DNA from: Natrarchaeobius oligotrophus
GTDB taxonomy: Archaea; Halobacteriota; Halobacteria; Halobacteriales; Natrialbaceae
Reading direction: 5' to 3'
NCBI RefSeq assembly: GCF_003841465.1
Contig: NZ_REFZ01000004.1
Span: 186,001-250,000, forward strand
Length of the DNA: 64,000 nucleotides
The notes beneath the pieces are model-generated. The model was not told where the DNA came from. It saw only the letters and a program-made list of their open reading frames with translations, and ran no database searches. The translations under genes were made by a program, and so were the position numbers. Below, piece after piece: positions 8,588 through 17,800 of the stretch (the first letter of the stretch is position 1; each line of letters opens with the position of its first letter).

Positions 8588-8986
8588 TTACTCGAGTTCG
8601 TCGTCGACGATGGCCACCGCTTCGATTTCGACCAGGTGATCGGGATCGATCAGGCGGTCGACCTCCACCATGGTCGCCGCCGGGCGTACCTCCTCGAAGA
8701 CGTCGCCGTGTGCTCGTCCGATCTCCTCCCAGTCGTCGATATCCGTCACGTACAGCCGCGTTCGAACCACGTCCTCGATCGCCGAATCGGCCTCCGCTAG
8801 CGTCTCCGCGACGATCTCGAGTGCGCGCTTCGTCTGAGCGTACGGATCGTCGCGACCGACGACGTCGCCGTCGTCGTCGGTCGCGGTCGTTCCGGCGACG
8901 TGTACCTGCGAGCCGACGCGGACGGCACGCGAGTATCCGACCACTGGCTCCCACTCGGTTCCGCTCGAGACGGTTCGACGGTCCAT
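8588..8986 (-). CDS. Rid (YjgF/YER057c/UK114) family protein
   Basis: A 132-residue small trimer-forming protein of the Rid family. Members hydrolyse reactive enamine/imine intermediates from PLP enzymes or take part in specialised catabolism. It shows the usual VHVAGTTA strand, the helix PYAQTKRALEIV and the RTRLYVTDIDDWEEIG segment, whose Arg is a conserved carboxylate-binding residue. The C-terminal PAATMVEVDRL also fits. Whether it is a RidA-type deaminase or another subgroup cannot be decided. It is transcribed alone or with the upstream Rieske gene. Confidence 0.85.
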   Translation of the reverse strand: MDRRTVSSGTEWEPVVGYSRAVRVGSQVHVAGTTATDDDGDVVGRDDPYAQTKRALEIVAETLAEADSAIEDVVRTRLYVTDIDDWEEIGRAHGDVFEEVRPAATMVEVDRLIDPDHLVEIEAVAIVDDELE

Positions 8987-9028
8987 ACCGCGGCATCTCG
9001 AGGGATGGAGAAAACGATTTGGTACCCG

Positions 9029-9433
9029 TCAGAACGAGAGGTGCGACGTCGACGCGGGTCCGTCGTCGTCGCCGTCGTCGATCCCGCCGTCGTGTAGGTA
9101 GGTGACGGCGTCGTCGGTCAGGTAGACGTCGTCCCCGTCGACGGTGATCTCGACGGACGAGAGCGTCGTCTCCGCGGCGTTGCCGTTGTCGCAGTAGCCC
9201 GAACACGAGTCGAAGATCGAACCGTGTTTCGGACAGATAATGCTACCGTCGCGCATCGCCGCACCGGTGCCCGTATCGAGTCGTTGAGACTCGTGCGTAC
9301 AGCGGTTGATCCACGCTTCGACGCCGCCTTCACAGGGAACCAGAATCACTTCCTCTTTCTCGCCGTACTGATCGCGGACGGTAAACAGCCACGATCGTTC
9401 GTCGTGGACCGTCTCGACCGTCGTCAGCCGCAT
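9029..9433 (-). CDS. Rieske [2Fe-2S] ferredoxin-like protein
   Basis: About 134 residues forming a stand-alone Rieske domain. The cluster ligands are visible as C-T-H (CTHESQRL) and C-P-K-H (CPKHGSIFD), the usual CxH...CxxH pair. The C-terminus is acidic with no membrane segment, so it should be a soluble electron carrier. Starts at 9466, 9445 and 9433 are possible; 9433 (MRLTTVETVHDE) is chosen because it begins directly before the first beta strand. It could be the ferredoxin for an oxygenase such as the two-subunit system at 21.9-23.9 kb, but they are 12 kb apart and this is only a possibility. Confidence 0.8.
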   Translation of the reverse strand: MRLTTVETVHDERSWLFTVRDQYGEKEEVILVPCEGGVEAWINRCTHESQRLDTGTGAAMRDGSIICPKHGSIFDSCSGYCDNGNAAETTLSSVEITVDGDDVYLTDDAVTYLHDGGIDDGDDDGPASTSHLSF

Positions 9434-9590
9434 GCGAACGCCCATATCCGCCTCTCGTCGACGCAACCCCGAAAGCGCTTCGTCACCGGTCGGCGCGTCG
9501 GATCGTCCGTTCCCCGACGAATCCGGCCACGAGCGTTCTCCCGTGCGGAGAAAACGTCAGCGTTACGGCGGTCCTCGGACGAAACTGCGT

Positions 9591-10574
9591 ATGGAAGTCC
9601 CGTTCGTCCGGGTGGCGCGCGACCGCGGGGAGGCGACCCGTCGCGAGCTGGCCGACGCCGATCTGATCGACGACGGGTACGAGATCGACGTCGAGGGCCA
9701 GGACCTCTACATTCCGGTGGCCGACCCGGACGCCGTCCCGGTCGAGTTCGAGGTCGTGTGCCGACCCGGCGAGGAGCGCGACGCACAGACGACGCCCGCC
9801 GATCTGCTCGGCTTCGATCCCTCCTACGAGCGCCTCGGCCGAGCCGTCCTGCTGGACGAGGACGATCCCGAGCGCGCGCGGACGGTCGCCGACGCCGTCC
9901 TCGAGTCCGACCTCCCGGTCGACACGGTGGTGAACAAAGCCTCGAAGATCAAAGGCGAGACGCGCGTCCGTGACTGGGACGTCCTCGCCGGCGCGGACAC
10001 CGAAGTCGTCCACCGCGAGTACGGCTGTGAGTTCGCGCTCGACCTCGCCGCCGTCTACTTCTCGCCGCGTCTCGCGACGGAACGCCACCGCGTCGCCGAA
10101 ACCGTCGCCGAGGGCGAACGCGCGTTCGACATGTTCGCCGGCGTCGGGCCGTTCGTGATCCCGTTCGCCAAACGCGGCGCGGAGTGCGTCGGCGTCGACG
10201 TCAACGAGGACGCGATCGCCTACCTCCGCGAAAACGCCCGGCGAAACGACGTCGATGCGCGCGTGACGGCCGTCCACGGCGACGTCCGCGAGGTCGCCCC
10301 GGACTACGAAGGGTGGGCCGACCGCGTCGTGATGAACCTGCCCCACAGCGCCGACGAGTTCCTCGAGAGCGCCGCCACCGTCGCCAGCGACGACTGTCTG
10401 CTCCACTACTACGACATCCAGCACGAGGACGATCCGTTCGGTCCCGGCGAGCGTGCGATCCGCGACGCGGCGGAACCGGCGTACGACGTCTCGATCGAAA
10501 CCGAACGGATCGTCCGCTCGTACGCGCCCCACGAACTCAACGTCTGTCTGGACGTGCGACTCGAGCGGGCGTAA
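9591..10574 (+). CDS. trm5: tRNA (guanine37-N1)-methyltransferase, Trm5 family
   Basis: A 327-residue SAM-dependent methyltransferase of the archaeal Trm5 type, which forms m1G37 next to the anticodon and prevents frameshifting. The catalytic domain shows DMFAGVGPFVIPFAK (SAM-binding motif I), GVDVNEDAIAYL (motif II) and MNLPHSADEFL, the NLPH-type motif of Trm5b-like enzymes. The N-terminal D1-like region holds TVVNKASKIKGETR, typical of the group. The ATG at 9591 is preferred to a far upstream one at 9432, which overlaps the divergent Rieske gene. A tRNA gene follows 155 bp downstream. Confidence 0.88.
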   Translation: MEVPFVRVARDRGEATRRELADADLIDDGYEIDVEGQDLYIPVADPDAVPVEFEVVCRPGEERDAQTTPADLLGFDPSYERLGRAVLLDEDDPERARTVADAVLESDLPVDTVVNKASKIKGETRVRDWDVLAGADTEVVHREYGCEFALDLAAVYFSPRLATERHRVAETVAEGERAFDMFAGVGPFVIPFAKRGAECVGVDVNEDAIAYLRENARRNDVDARVTAVHGDVREVAPDYEGWADRVVMNLPHSADEFLESAATVASDDCLLHYYDIQHEDDPFGPGERAIRDAAEPAYDVSIETERIVRSYAPHELNVCLDVRLERA

Positions 10575-10729
10575 CCGCCGTCAGGCGGAGTCACGGCGAC
10601 GTCGACCGTCCGACCGCAGGTCGTCGCACGACCGGAGCGATTCGCAACCCTTATGGCCGGTATCGGCCCTACCAATGAGTACGATCGTTCCGACGTCCCG
10701 TGAAAACGGATGCGGTGGAGCGAGCGCGC

Positions 10730-10803
10730 GCCGGTGTAGCTCAGACTGGCAGAGCGAATCCTTCGTAAGGATTAGGTCGAGGGTTCAAATCCCTCCACCG
10801 GCT
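10730..10803 (+). tRNA. tRNA-Thr (CGT anticodon)
   Basis: A complete 74-nt cloverleaf can be drawn. The acceptor stem is GCCGGTG/CACCGGC, the D arm GCTC...GAGC, the anticodon stem AATCC/GGATT with loop TTCGTAA (anticodon CGT, Thr), and the T arm GAGGG-TTCAAAT-CCCTC. The discriminator is T and no CCA is encoded. No intron is present. Confidence 0.95.
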
Positions 10804-10848
10804 TGCCTTTTGCGACGAACATCCGTGAGGAGCAAAGCAAACTGTGGA

Positions 10849-10922
10849 GGATTTGAATCAGGGAGCAGCTTCGCTGCGACCGTGGGTCAAATCCCGCCGT
10901 CGGCTTCCCTTGTGCGACGAAT
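10849..10922 (+). repeat. Degenerate copy of the tRNA-Thr 3' end with internal hairpin
   Basis: The tRNA T-arm, acceptor end and the 17 bases after it (10779-10820) recur in degenerate form at about 10880-10922. Shared blocks include gggt-caaatccc, cggctt, ccctt or cctttt, and gcgacgaa. Between the copies, GGATTTGA (10849-10856) pairs with TCAAATCC (10887-10894) and encloses a smaller GCAGC-ttc-GCTGC hairpin. Duplicated tRNA 3' ends are typical scars of integrase-mediated insertion (attL/attR-like), but no integrase is present. Confidence 0.5.
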
Positions 10923-11391
10923 AGTGGTGAGCGCCGTTCGTCGTCTGGGCCACGGCGGAACGACGCGTACCGCCGGACCGAACGGAGCGTGTAGTCACGT
11001 CAGACGCGGACCCGTTCGAGCGATGGCCAACAGAAAACCGATCGGCTTTCGGTCCGATCGCGAATCGTCACGTCTCTCGAATCGGGTCGGTCTTCGACCG
11101 TGACCGAGACGCGACCCGATGAAATCAGCGCCGAACTGCTGCAAAAGAATTAATAGCAATAACCAATAACTACTAACTGCCTGCCTAGACGAGACGTCTG
11201 GAGGCACTCCCCATCCGCTTGCATTCCATCCCCCCACCCCGACGAATCGCTCGCGGTTGGGATGACGGCAGGCGAGGGTCTCGTTTCCCCTCGCTCCGAT
11301 CGTCGTACTTCCGCTAGGGAGACGCTTCGGGACGGTATCCGTCCCTTTTGAGTGGCCACTCGCGGCGAAAGTCAGTCTCTGTTCGATGAGA
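10923..11391. other. Intergenic region, no gene seen
   Basis: No supported gene. An AT-rich run around 11147-11180 contains repeated taa/ata triplets and could be an old promoter. Short minus-strand ORFs here (11150-11359, 10995-11414) lack acidic haloarchaeal composition and are treated as chance. Confidence 0.5.
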
Positions 11392-11397
11392 TATATA
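11392..11397 (+). promoter_or_regulatory. TATA box for the acetyltransferase gene
   Basis: TATATA lies 27 nt upstream of the GTG at 11424, the spacing of a haloarchaeal promoter giving a leaderless transcript. It supports the GTG start over upstream codons. Confidence 0.6.
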
Positions 11398-11423
11398 GTT
11401 CCCGACGATGGCACGTCACTACC

Positions 11424-12185
11424 GTGACCGTCGAAACCGTCGTGGAACGGGCGCTATCGCTACTCGGATACCCGCCCGTGACGCACGACCTCGTGGGGCG
11501 ACTCTCGAACTCGAGTTCGTTCGAGATCGCGCAGTCGGCCCGTATTTCGAAGGGGTGTCTGCTCCGGGGAACGATCGATCTCGGGCCGAAGTCGCGGTTG
11601 AGCCGCGGTTGCGTTCTCAACGGAGACGTCACCGTCGGCAGGGGGACCAACCTCGAGCCGAACTGCGACGTCGTCGGCGACGTCGACGTCGGCAACTACT
11701 GTGCGATCGCCAGACGGTCCACGTTCCAGCAGACGAACCACGAGATGCGTCAGCCGTCGCTCCAGATCCGACTGTACGACGAGGTGTTAGAGAGCGATCT
11801 TCCGCCGACGGCGTCCGGACCGATCACGGTCGGAAACGACGTCTGGATCGGGACGCGGACGACGATTCTCTCGGGCGTGACGATCGGCGACGGCGCGATC
11901 GTCGGCGCGGGATCGGTCGTCACGGACGACGTCGAACCGTACGCGGTCGTCGCCGGCGTTCCGGCCGAACGCATCAGATGGCGATTTCCCCGGGAAGTCA
12001 GGGAGAAACTGCTCTCCCTCGAGTGGTGGGAGTGGGACGAAGAGACGATCCGCGCCCACCGTCCGTTTTTCGAGCGGAAACTCGAGCGCGCGGACGACGT
12101 CCCGTCGGTCGCCAGGGTCGCCGACGACGCGGACGCTCGAGCGCTCGAAGGAACTCCGTCGTCGTTCCGTTCGGACGACCGATAG
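11424..12185 (+). CDS. Hexapeptide-repeat O-acetyltransferase
   Basis: A 253-residue left-handed beta-helix protein of the maltose/galactoside or WcaF-type acetyltransferases, which move acetyl from acetyl-CoA to a sugar or related hydroxyl. Hexapeptide turns run from about residue 40 to 190 and include GTIDLGPKSRLSRGCVLNG, the catalytic-region TFQQTNHEMR, and GPITVGNDVWIGTRTTILSG. The latter part contains GVTIGDGAIVGAGSVVTDDV. A helical tail with WWEWDEETIRAHRPFF follows. The GTG start fits the TATA box 27 nt upstream; an earlier GTG at 11352 would precede that box. The substrate is unknown, perhaps a surface glycan. Confidence 0.8.
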   Translation: MTVETVVERALSLLGYPPVTHDLVGRLSNSSSFEIAQSARISKGCLLRGTIDLGPKSRLSRGCVLNGDVTVGRGTNLEPNCDVVGDVDVGNYCAIARRSTFQQTNHEMRQPSLQIRLYDEVLESDLPPTASGPITVGNDVWIGTRTTILSGVTIGDGAIVGAGSVVTDDVEPYAVVAGVPAERIRWRFPREVREKLLSLEWWEWDEETIRAHRPFFERKLERADDVPSVARVADDADARALEGTPSSFRSDDR

Positions 12186-12286
12186 GTCGTCGTTCGGCTC
12201 GCCGTCGTACGGGCCGTTGTCCGTCAGTTTCGGTGGGAGTGAACCGTCCCTGTAGTTGCATCGGGGCGTCGGGACGACAGCCCGTC

Positions 12287-12991
12287 TCAGAGGAACGCGG
12301 CCAGGACGAGAGCGCCCGACAGTCCCAGAACGGGAACGTCGCTGCGCGAGAACGTCAGCGGCGGCATCGTCGGGTTCCACGCGAAACACCGGGCCTGGAG
12401 CGCGAGCGCGAGCCGATCGGCTCGCTCGAACGTCCGAGTCAAGCCGAGTATCGCGATCGTGCTGGCGCGTTCGACCGGACCGCGTTCGTCGCCGAGACGC
12501 GCGGCCATCGCCTCCCGGATCGTCCGGAGGTCGGCCTGGAGAACGGGGAAAAACCGGAAGACGAGCGCGACGCCGACGCCCAGGATCTGGCCCGGCTTGC
12601 CGGGAACGGTTCGCTGGATCGCCGCGCGGGAGTGGCGAACGGGCGTCGATCGGACGTAGGCGGCGCTCACGAGGAGGATGAGGAACACGCGGTAGCTCGC
12701 GCGGGCGGAGACGATCCCGTCGTCGACGTCGATCCAGGGCGGACCGAACGTGACCGCCGCGACGAGCGGGACGAACGCGAGGACGGCCACCGCCAGCCGG
12801 TAGGCGTAGAGCGTCTCGCGTATCGGCACGCGCGCGGCTGCGAGCACGACCGCGCACAGCCCGGTGAGCGCGATCAGCGCGCGAGGAGTGGCGTGAGCGA
12901 GTGCGGCCGCGGCGAACCCGATCTGAAACGCGAGCTTCGACCGCGGATCGAGCCGGTGGACGACCGTATCGTCGGGCTCGTAGGACAACAT
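12287..12991 (-). CDS. ecfT: Energy-coupling factor transporter transmembrane protein EcfT (BioN-like)
   Basis: A 234-residue CbiQ/EcfT-family membrane protein with about five hydrophobic segments. EcfT couples ATP hydrolysis by EcfA to movement of the substrate-binding S component. The N-terminal HRLDPRSKLAFQIGFA is the usual opening. The coupling helices contain AR-rich motifs (EAMAARLGDERG and LALQARCF), corresponding to the two ARG motifs that contact the ATPase. The start overlaps the EcfA stop as TGATG, so expression is translationally coupled. With bioY next to the ATPase it forms a biotin importer. Confidence 0.85.
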   Translation of the reverse strand: MLSYEPDDTVVHRLDPRSKLAFQIGFAAAALAHATPRALIALTGLCAVVLAAARVPIRETLYAYRLAVAVLAFVPLVAAVTFGPPWIDVDDGIVSARASYRVFLILLVSAAYVRSTPVRHSRAAIQRTVPGKPGQILGVGVALVFRFFPVLQADLRTIREAMAARLGDERGPVERASTIAILGLTRTFERADRLALALQARCFAWNPTMPPLTFSRSDVPVLGLSGALVLAAFL

Positions 12992-13689
12992 CAGGGCACT
13001 CGAACCTCCAGCCCGCCGAGTTCCTCGAGCGCTCGGTCGGGAGCGTCGTCGAGAACGACGCGGCCGTCTCTCATCGCGACGACGCGGTCCGCGAGCGCGA
13101 GTACGTCGCGGAGATCGTGCGTCGCGAGCAGCACGCCGGTGCCGCGTGCGGACAGCGACTCGAGTCGCGAGAGCACCGATCGGCGTGCGGGCTCGTCGAG
13201 CCCGGTGAACGGCTCGTCGAGCACGAGGTGGGTCGGCTTCATCGCGAGCGCGCCGGCGATCGCGACGCGAGCCTGCTCGCCGCCCGAGAGGCTGTCGATG
13301 CGTTCGTCACCTCGTCCGGTCATGTTCACGGCCTCGAGCGCCGCGTCGACTCGACGGTCGATCTCTGCACGCTCGAGGCCGAGATTCTCCGGACCGAACG
13401 CGACGTCCGCGTCGATCGTCGCGGCGACGAACTGGTCGCGGGGGTGTTGAAAGACCATGCCGATGCTGGATCGCGCCGCCACCAGATCGTCCTCGACGGG
13501 TCGCTCGTCGACGAGCACCGTTCCCTCGTCGGGCGAGAGCAGCCCGTTGCAGTGGCGCAACAGGGTTGTTTTCCCGCTCCCGTTGGCGCCGGCGAGGACG
13601 ACGAACTCGCCGTCGCCGATCGACAGCGAGAGCTCGTCGAGAACGGGAACGTCCTCGAACGCGTACGAGACCGATCGGAACTCGATCAT
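12991..13689 (-). CDS. ecfA: Energy-coupling factor ATPase EcfA (BioM-like)
   Basis: A 232-residue ABC ATPase of the ECF group. The ATG at 13689 gives the canonical MIEFRSVSYAFEDVPVL start; upstream sequence in frame is basic and unrelated. Walker A is GANGSGKTT near 35, the Q-loop is MVFQHPRDQF, the signature is LSGGEQARVAIAG, Walker B is LVLDEPFTGLD and the H-loop is ATHDLRD. There is a single ATPase gene, so the motor is probably a homodimer. It follows bioY after 7 bp and overlaps ecfT. Confidence 0.87.
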   Translation of the reverse strand: MIEFRSVSYAFEDVPVLDELSLSIGDGEFVVLAGANGSGKTTLLRHCNGLLSPDEGTVLVDERPVEDDLVAARSSIGMVFQHPRDQFVAATIDADVAFGPENLGLERAEIDRRVDAALEAVNMTGRGDERIDSLSGGEQARVAIAGALAMKPTHLVLDEPFTGLDEPARRSVLSRLESLSARGTGVLLATHDLRDVLALADRVVAMRDGRVVLDDAPDRALEELGGLEVRVP

Positions 13690-13696
13690 CGGGTAC

Positions 13697-14284
13697 TCAC
13701 GACTGGATCGGGGCGATCCGACCGCTTTTGACGATGGCGATCGCGGCCGCCATCTTGAGCAACTCGCCGGGGATGAAGGGGGCGACTCCGGCGAGGAACG
13801 CCTCCCAGGCGTCGAGTTCGAGTAGCCAGGCCATGTAGCCCGCCCCGAGTCCGTAGATGACGATCGTTCCCGCCACGAGCGCGACGACGACCACCGGCAG
13901 CGGCTCCTCGGCGGGGTCGCGCAGGTCGGTGCCACGGTGGACGAGCAGACCGATCAGTCCTGCGGCGATCAGATACCCCCACAGGTAGCCGCCGGTGTGA
14001 CCGACCAGTACGCCGATGCCGCCTCGCATCTCCGCGAAGATGGGAAGTCCGGCCGCGCCGGCGGTGATGTACAGCAGGATTGAAATCGGCCCCCACACCG
14101 GTCCGAGGACGAGTCCGGCGAGGAAGACGAACAGCACCTGGAGCGTGATCGGTACCGGCGAGAAGGGAAGCGGTATCGACACGGGTGCGGCCGCTCCGAT
14201 CAGGGCGGCGAGTAACGCGGCTCGAGCGAACGATCGGACGACGGCGTCGTCGACGACCTCGACTGACTCTCGGTGGGTGTCCAT
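13697..14284 (-). CDS. bioY: Biotin transporter S component BioY
   Basis: A 195-residue membrane protein with about six hydrophobic segments. It is the biotin-binding S component of an ECF importer. Recognisable features are the SIPLPFSPVPITLQVLFV opening, GPISILLYITAGAAGLPIF and the hallmark GHTGGYLWGYL (GPTGGY in many homologues). The ATG at 14284 begins MDTHRESVEVV; longer frames upstream run through the putative operator and are not conserved-looking. It is first in a bioY-ecfA-ecfT operon. Confidence 0.9.
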   Translation of the reverse strand: MDTHRESVEVVDDAVVRSFARAALLAALIGAAAPVSIPLPFSPVPITLQVLFVFLAGLVLGPVWGPISILLYITAGAAGLPIFAEMRGGIGVLVGHTGGYLWGYLIAAGLIGLLVHRGTDLRDPAEEPLPVVVVALVAGTIVIYGLGAGYMAWLLELDAWEAFLAGVAPFIPGELLKMAAAIAIVKSGRIAPIQS

Positions 14285-14296
14285 ACCCCACTTCTC

Positions 14297-14328
14297 TCGT
14301 AAACCGAAATCAAAACTTCGATTTACGA
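14297..14328. promoter_or_regulatory. BirA-type biotin operator upstream of bioY
   Basis: TCGTAAACC, 14 bases, then GATTTACGA: an inverted repeat ending 13 bp before the bioY start. The arms differ from the published BirA consensus TTGTAAACC-N14/15-GGTTTACAA at only one and two positions, with the same spacing. BirA-like boxes were described in both bacteria and archaea with an HTH-bearing biotin ligase. It suggests repression by biotin-loaded BirA; no birA is in the window. Confidence 0.65.
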
Positions 14329-14809
14329 GGTCGGTCGTCGTCGACGGAGTCGGTGGTTCGACCGACCGGGACCGGCCGATTCGCGGGCGAACTCCGTTCG
14401 AAATGGAACGTTCCTGTCGACGCCGACGACGGTCGTCGGGAGCGACGATCTCGTGAAACCGTCGTGGCACGCTCCTCGAGCGAGTGTGAGGGGTGTTTCG
14501 CGTCTCCACGTGACGTAACCGGCGATTGTCTCCGAGCGCTAACCGAAACGACCGGGGTGCTTATGGGCCGTTTCGATCCGGTGACGTGGGACGGATGCCA
14601 TCCGGGAACAGGCGGTTCGACGGACGGGGGAATCGGTCGACGAACTCGACCTGGTCTGGGCTATCGGCGAGTGCGGACCGGGGATGGGGTCGTCCAGGCA
14701 ATAGTGGTTCGCCGCGGTCACGGCGAGTCGATCGGCGACCTCGTCCGCAGGCGCGGACGACGTGGCGTCGCGACCGACACCGACGACCGAAACTGCGGGG
14801 TCGTGATCG
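14329..14809. other. Intergenic region, no gene seen
   Basis: These 481 bases separate the bioY operator from the start of the 1408-aa protein gene. Long open frames on both strands have random-looking, Arg- or Ser-rich translations and I do not support any as a gene. The promoter of the downstream gene should lie near its end, but no clear TATA box was found. Confidence 0.45.
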
Positions 14810-17800
14810 ATGAGCGGGGCGCGCGTATCGGTCGGACTGATCGCCGTGGTGATGGTTACGAGCGTCCTCGCGCTCCCGCTGCTCGGCGGCGGACTCGGTG
14901 GGTTCACGGAAGAGGGAAGCGACGGAGCCGAAACGCAGTCGGTGCCGAACGAACTCGAAACGGCCGATTCCGGACTCGCGACGGAGGCGTCCCACCAGCC
15001 GGATGCGGCGGCGACCGGGTCGGAACTCGAACTGGTGTCGATGGACGGTGCGGAACCGACGTCGGCGTCGCTCGCCCAGGAACGCGAGGACGCCCTCGAG
15101 GCGGGCGTCGAGGAGGGAATCGAACTCGCACAGGCCCAGGGCGTCGAGGTGAGCCAGGAACAGCGAACGGCCGCGCTCGAGGGTGCGAGCGAGTTCGTCG
15201 CCCAGTACCAGGAGGCCGACGTCGAACAGGTTCAGGAGGCGACGAAGGGTGCAGTTCACGGCTCGCTGATGGGGACCGGAGCGACCGACGACGAACCGGC
15301 GGTGGGGATGGAAGACGACGCGGCCGTCGAAACGGACGACGAGGACGGAACCGAGCGGCTTCGCGGTGCGGTCGGCGGCGCGGTCGGCGGCGCGCTCTCA
15401 CAGCACCAGACCGTCGAGGCGAGTCAGATGCAGAGCGCGGCCTGGGGCGCGACCCACGGCGCGCTCGCCCAGGAACAGCGCGTCACGGTCGAACAGATCC
15501 AGGTCGCGAGCTTCGGCGCGGCTGCCGGCGCGGCGAGCGAGGCCGGCGAAACCGACGTCGAACGGAAACCGAAGATCCAGGAGGCAGCCCAGGGAGCCGC
15601 CTACGGCGCTCTCGAGCAGTACCAGAAGATCACCGTCGAGCAGCGCCAGCAGGTGACCCTCGAGCACGTCCAGCACGCGGCCGCTGGAGCGTCCGCGGGC
15701 GCGCTCGAGGGGAGTAGCGTCGTGGCTCACGAGCAGGAACAGCTCGTCGAGGTCGAACAGCACCAGCGCGTGGACGTCAAGCAGGTCCAGAAGGCGGCGG
15801 CCGGCGCCGCGAAAGGCGCACTCGTCCAGAAACAGCAGGTGACGATCGAACAGACCCAGGCGGCCGCACGCGGCGCGGGGAAGGGATCGCTGATCCAGGT
15901 CCAGTCCGTTCGAATCGAGCAGGTCCAGCGGATTTCGATCGCGGCGATCCAGCAGGCCTCCTTCGGCTCCGCCAAGGGGGCGATTCAGCAGAGCCAGGAG
16001 GCGACCGTCGAACAGATCCAGTACGCCGCGATCGGTGGCGCCCAGGGGACGCTCGTCCAGCACCAGGAGGTGTCGATCACGCAGATCCAGTACGCCGCGA
16101 CCGGCGCGTCGAAGGGAGCCGTCGAGTCGGCGGTCCAGCGACAGATCGTCGAGGTCGAGCAGATCCAGGCGGCCGCGTGGGGAGCCGGCGAGGGGGCCGT
16201 CTTGCAGACGCAGGTCGTCGACGTGACGCAGGTCCAACAGCTAGCGCGAGGTGCCTCGAGCGGCGTCCTCGTCCAGCACCAGGAGGCGACGGTCACGCAG
16301 CTCCAGGCCGCCGCACGAAGCGCCTGCGCGGAGACCGCCCGCGCGATCCAGTACCAGCGGATCAGCGTGACCCAACTCCAGATCCTGACCCAGGAGACCG
16401 CGGCCGACGCGACCGCCTACGCGGTCGACGAGGGGACCGACGACGAGACGCGGCTCGTTCAGTTCGTCGAAGTAGACGTCGTCCAGAAGCTCGAGGCGAT
16501 CGAGGAACTCGAGGGGACGGCCACGATCTCGTTCGCGGATCAGGAATCCGACGGCGAGTCGGTCGTCGTCGACGACGTCTCGCTCTCGGAAGGCGGCTTC
16601 GTGGCGGTCTACGACGGCGCGGACGTGAGCGTCGATCCGGACGGAATCCGCGGCGTCTCCGACTCCCTCGAGCCCGGCGAGCACGAGGACGTCGAAATCC
16701 CGCTCGACGAGCCGCTCGGGGAGAGCGGACCGCTGGTCGCGGTCGTCCACCACGACACGAGCGGCGACGAGACGTTCCGGTACGCGGAGACCGACGGCAC
16801 GGAGGACGAACCCTACGTCGCCGACGGCGGCGGGCCGGTACTCGACGGCGCGTTCGTCACGCTCGAGGAAGAAGAGCCCGACGACCCGGTCGACGACCCT
16901 GACGAACCGGCCGACGAGCCGGAGGTGTCGCTCTCGGTGAGCAACCAGACCGGCGACGGCGAGACGCTGACCGTCGACGAGGCGAACGCGTCGGTCGCGT
17001 ACGCGCTCGCGGTCACCGACGAGGACGGCGACGAACGCGGCGAGACCGATCCCTTCGAGGCGGGCGAACCGGTCGAAAACGAGACCGTCGACCTCGAGCC
17101 GCCACTCGAGGACGACGCCGTACTCGAGGTCGCGGTTGTCTCGACGGACGACGACGGGACGCTCGCGAACGAAACGATCGAGTACACGCTCGAGGAGCCG
17201 GTCGAAGAGCTCTCGGTCGAGTACGTCGACTGCACGGAACTCGAGGTGACGGGCACGCTCGAGGATGGCGACTCGCTCGTTCCGCGGACGCTCTGGTACG
17301 ACTCGGTCGGTCCGGGCGACACCGTCTTCCCCGGCGTCACGGCCGGCGAGGAGATCGACGCGCCGTTCACCGGAACCGTCGTGATGACGGTCGGCGAGGA
17401 GTACGACGTCGAGCGGGTCGACGACGAGACGGTCGTTCTCGAGGTTCCCGACGAGGGCGCGTTCGGCTCGTTCGTCGTCCCGTGGTTCGACCCCGCCGAC
17501 GACGCGGAAGAACAGCTCGCGTCGCCGCCGCCGGAGCTCGACTGCGGCGACGAGATCCAGCCCGACGAGCCGACGATCGACGTCGAGGACGTCGAGTGGA
17601 CGGGAAGCTTCGACGTGACCTTCAGCTACGACAACCCCAACGACGCGGCGCTCACCGGCGGCGAGTTCGTCGAGGGGACGACCGACGACGAGCCTGTCGA
17701 CCTCGAGCCGGGTGCCGACGAGTTCACCGTCGCGTGGACTCCCGAGGACGACGACGAGCGTCTGGTATGGGAGGTTCCGATGGAGAACTTCGGTTACGAC

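Noticed and set aside
10849-10905. Second tRNA gene after tRNA-Thr
   Set aside because: Only T-arm and acceptor-like parts recur, with mismatches; no anticodon or D arm can be folded.
14185-15717. 510-codon plus-strand ORF overlapping the giant gene
   Set aside because: The translation is Arg/Gly-rich and random-looking, and overlaps the well-supported frame starting at 14810.
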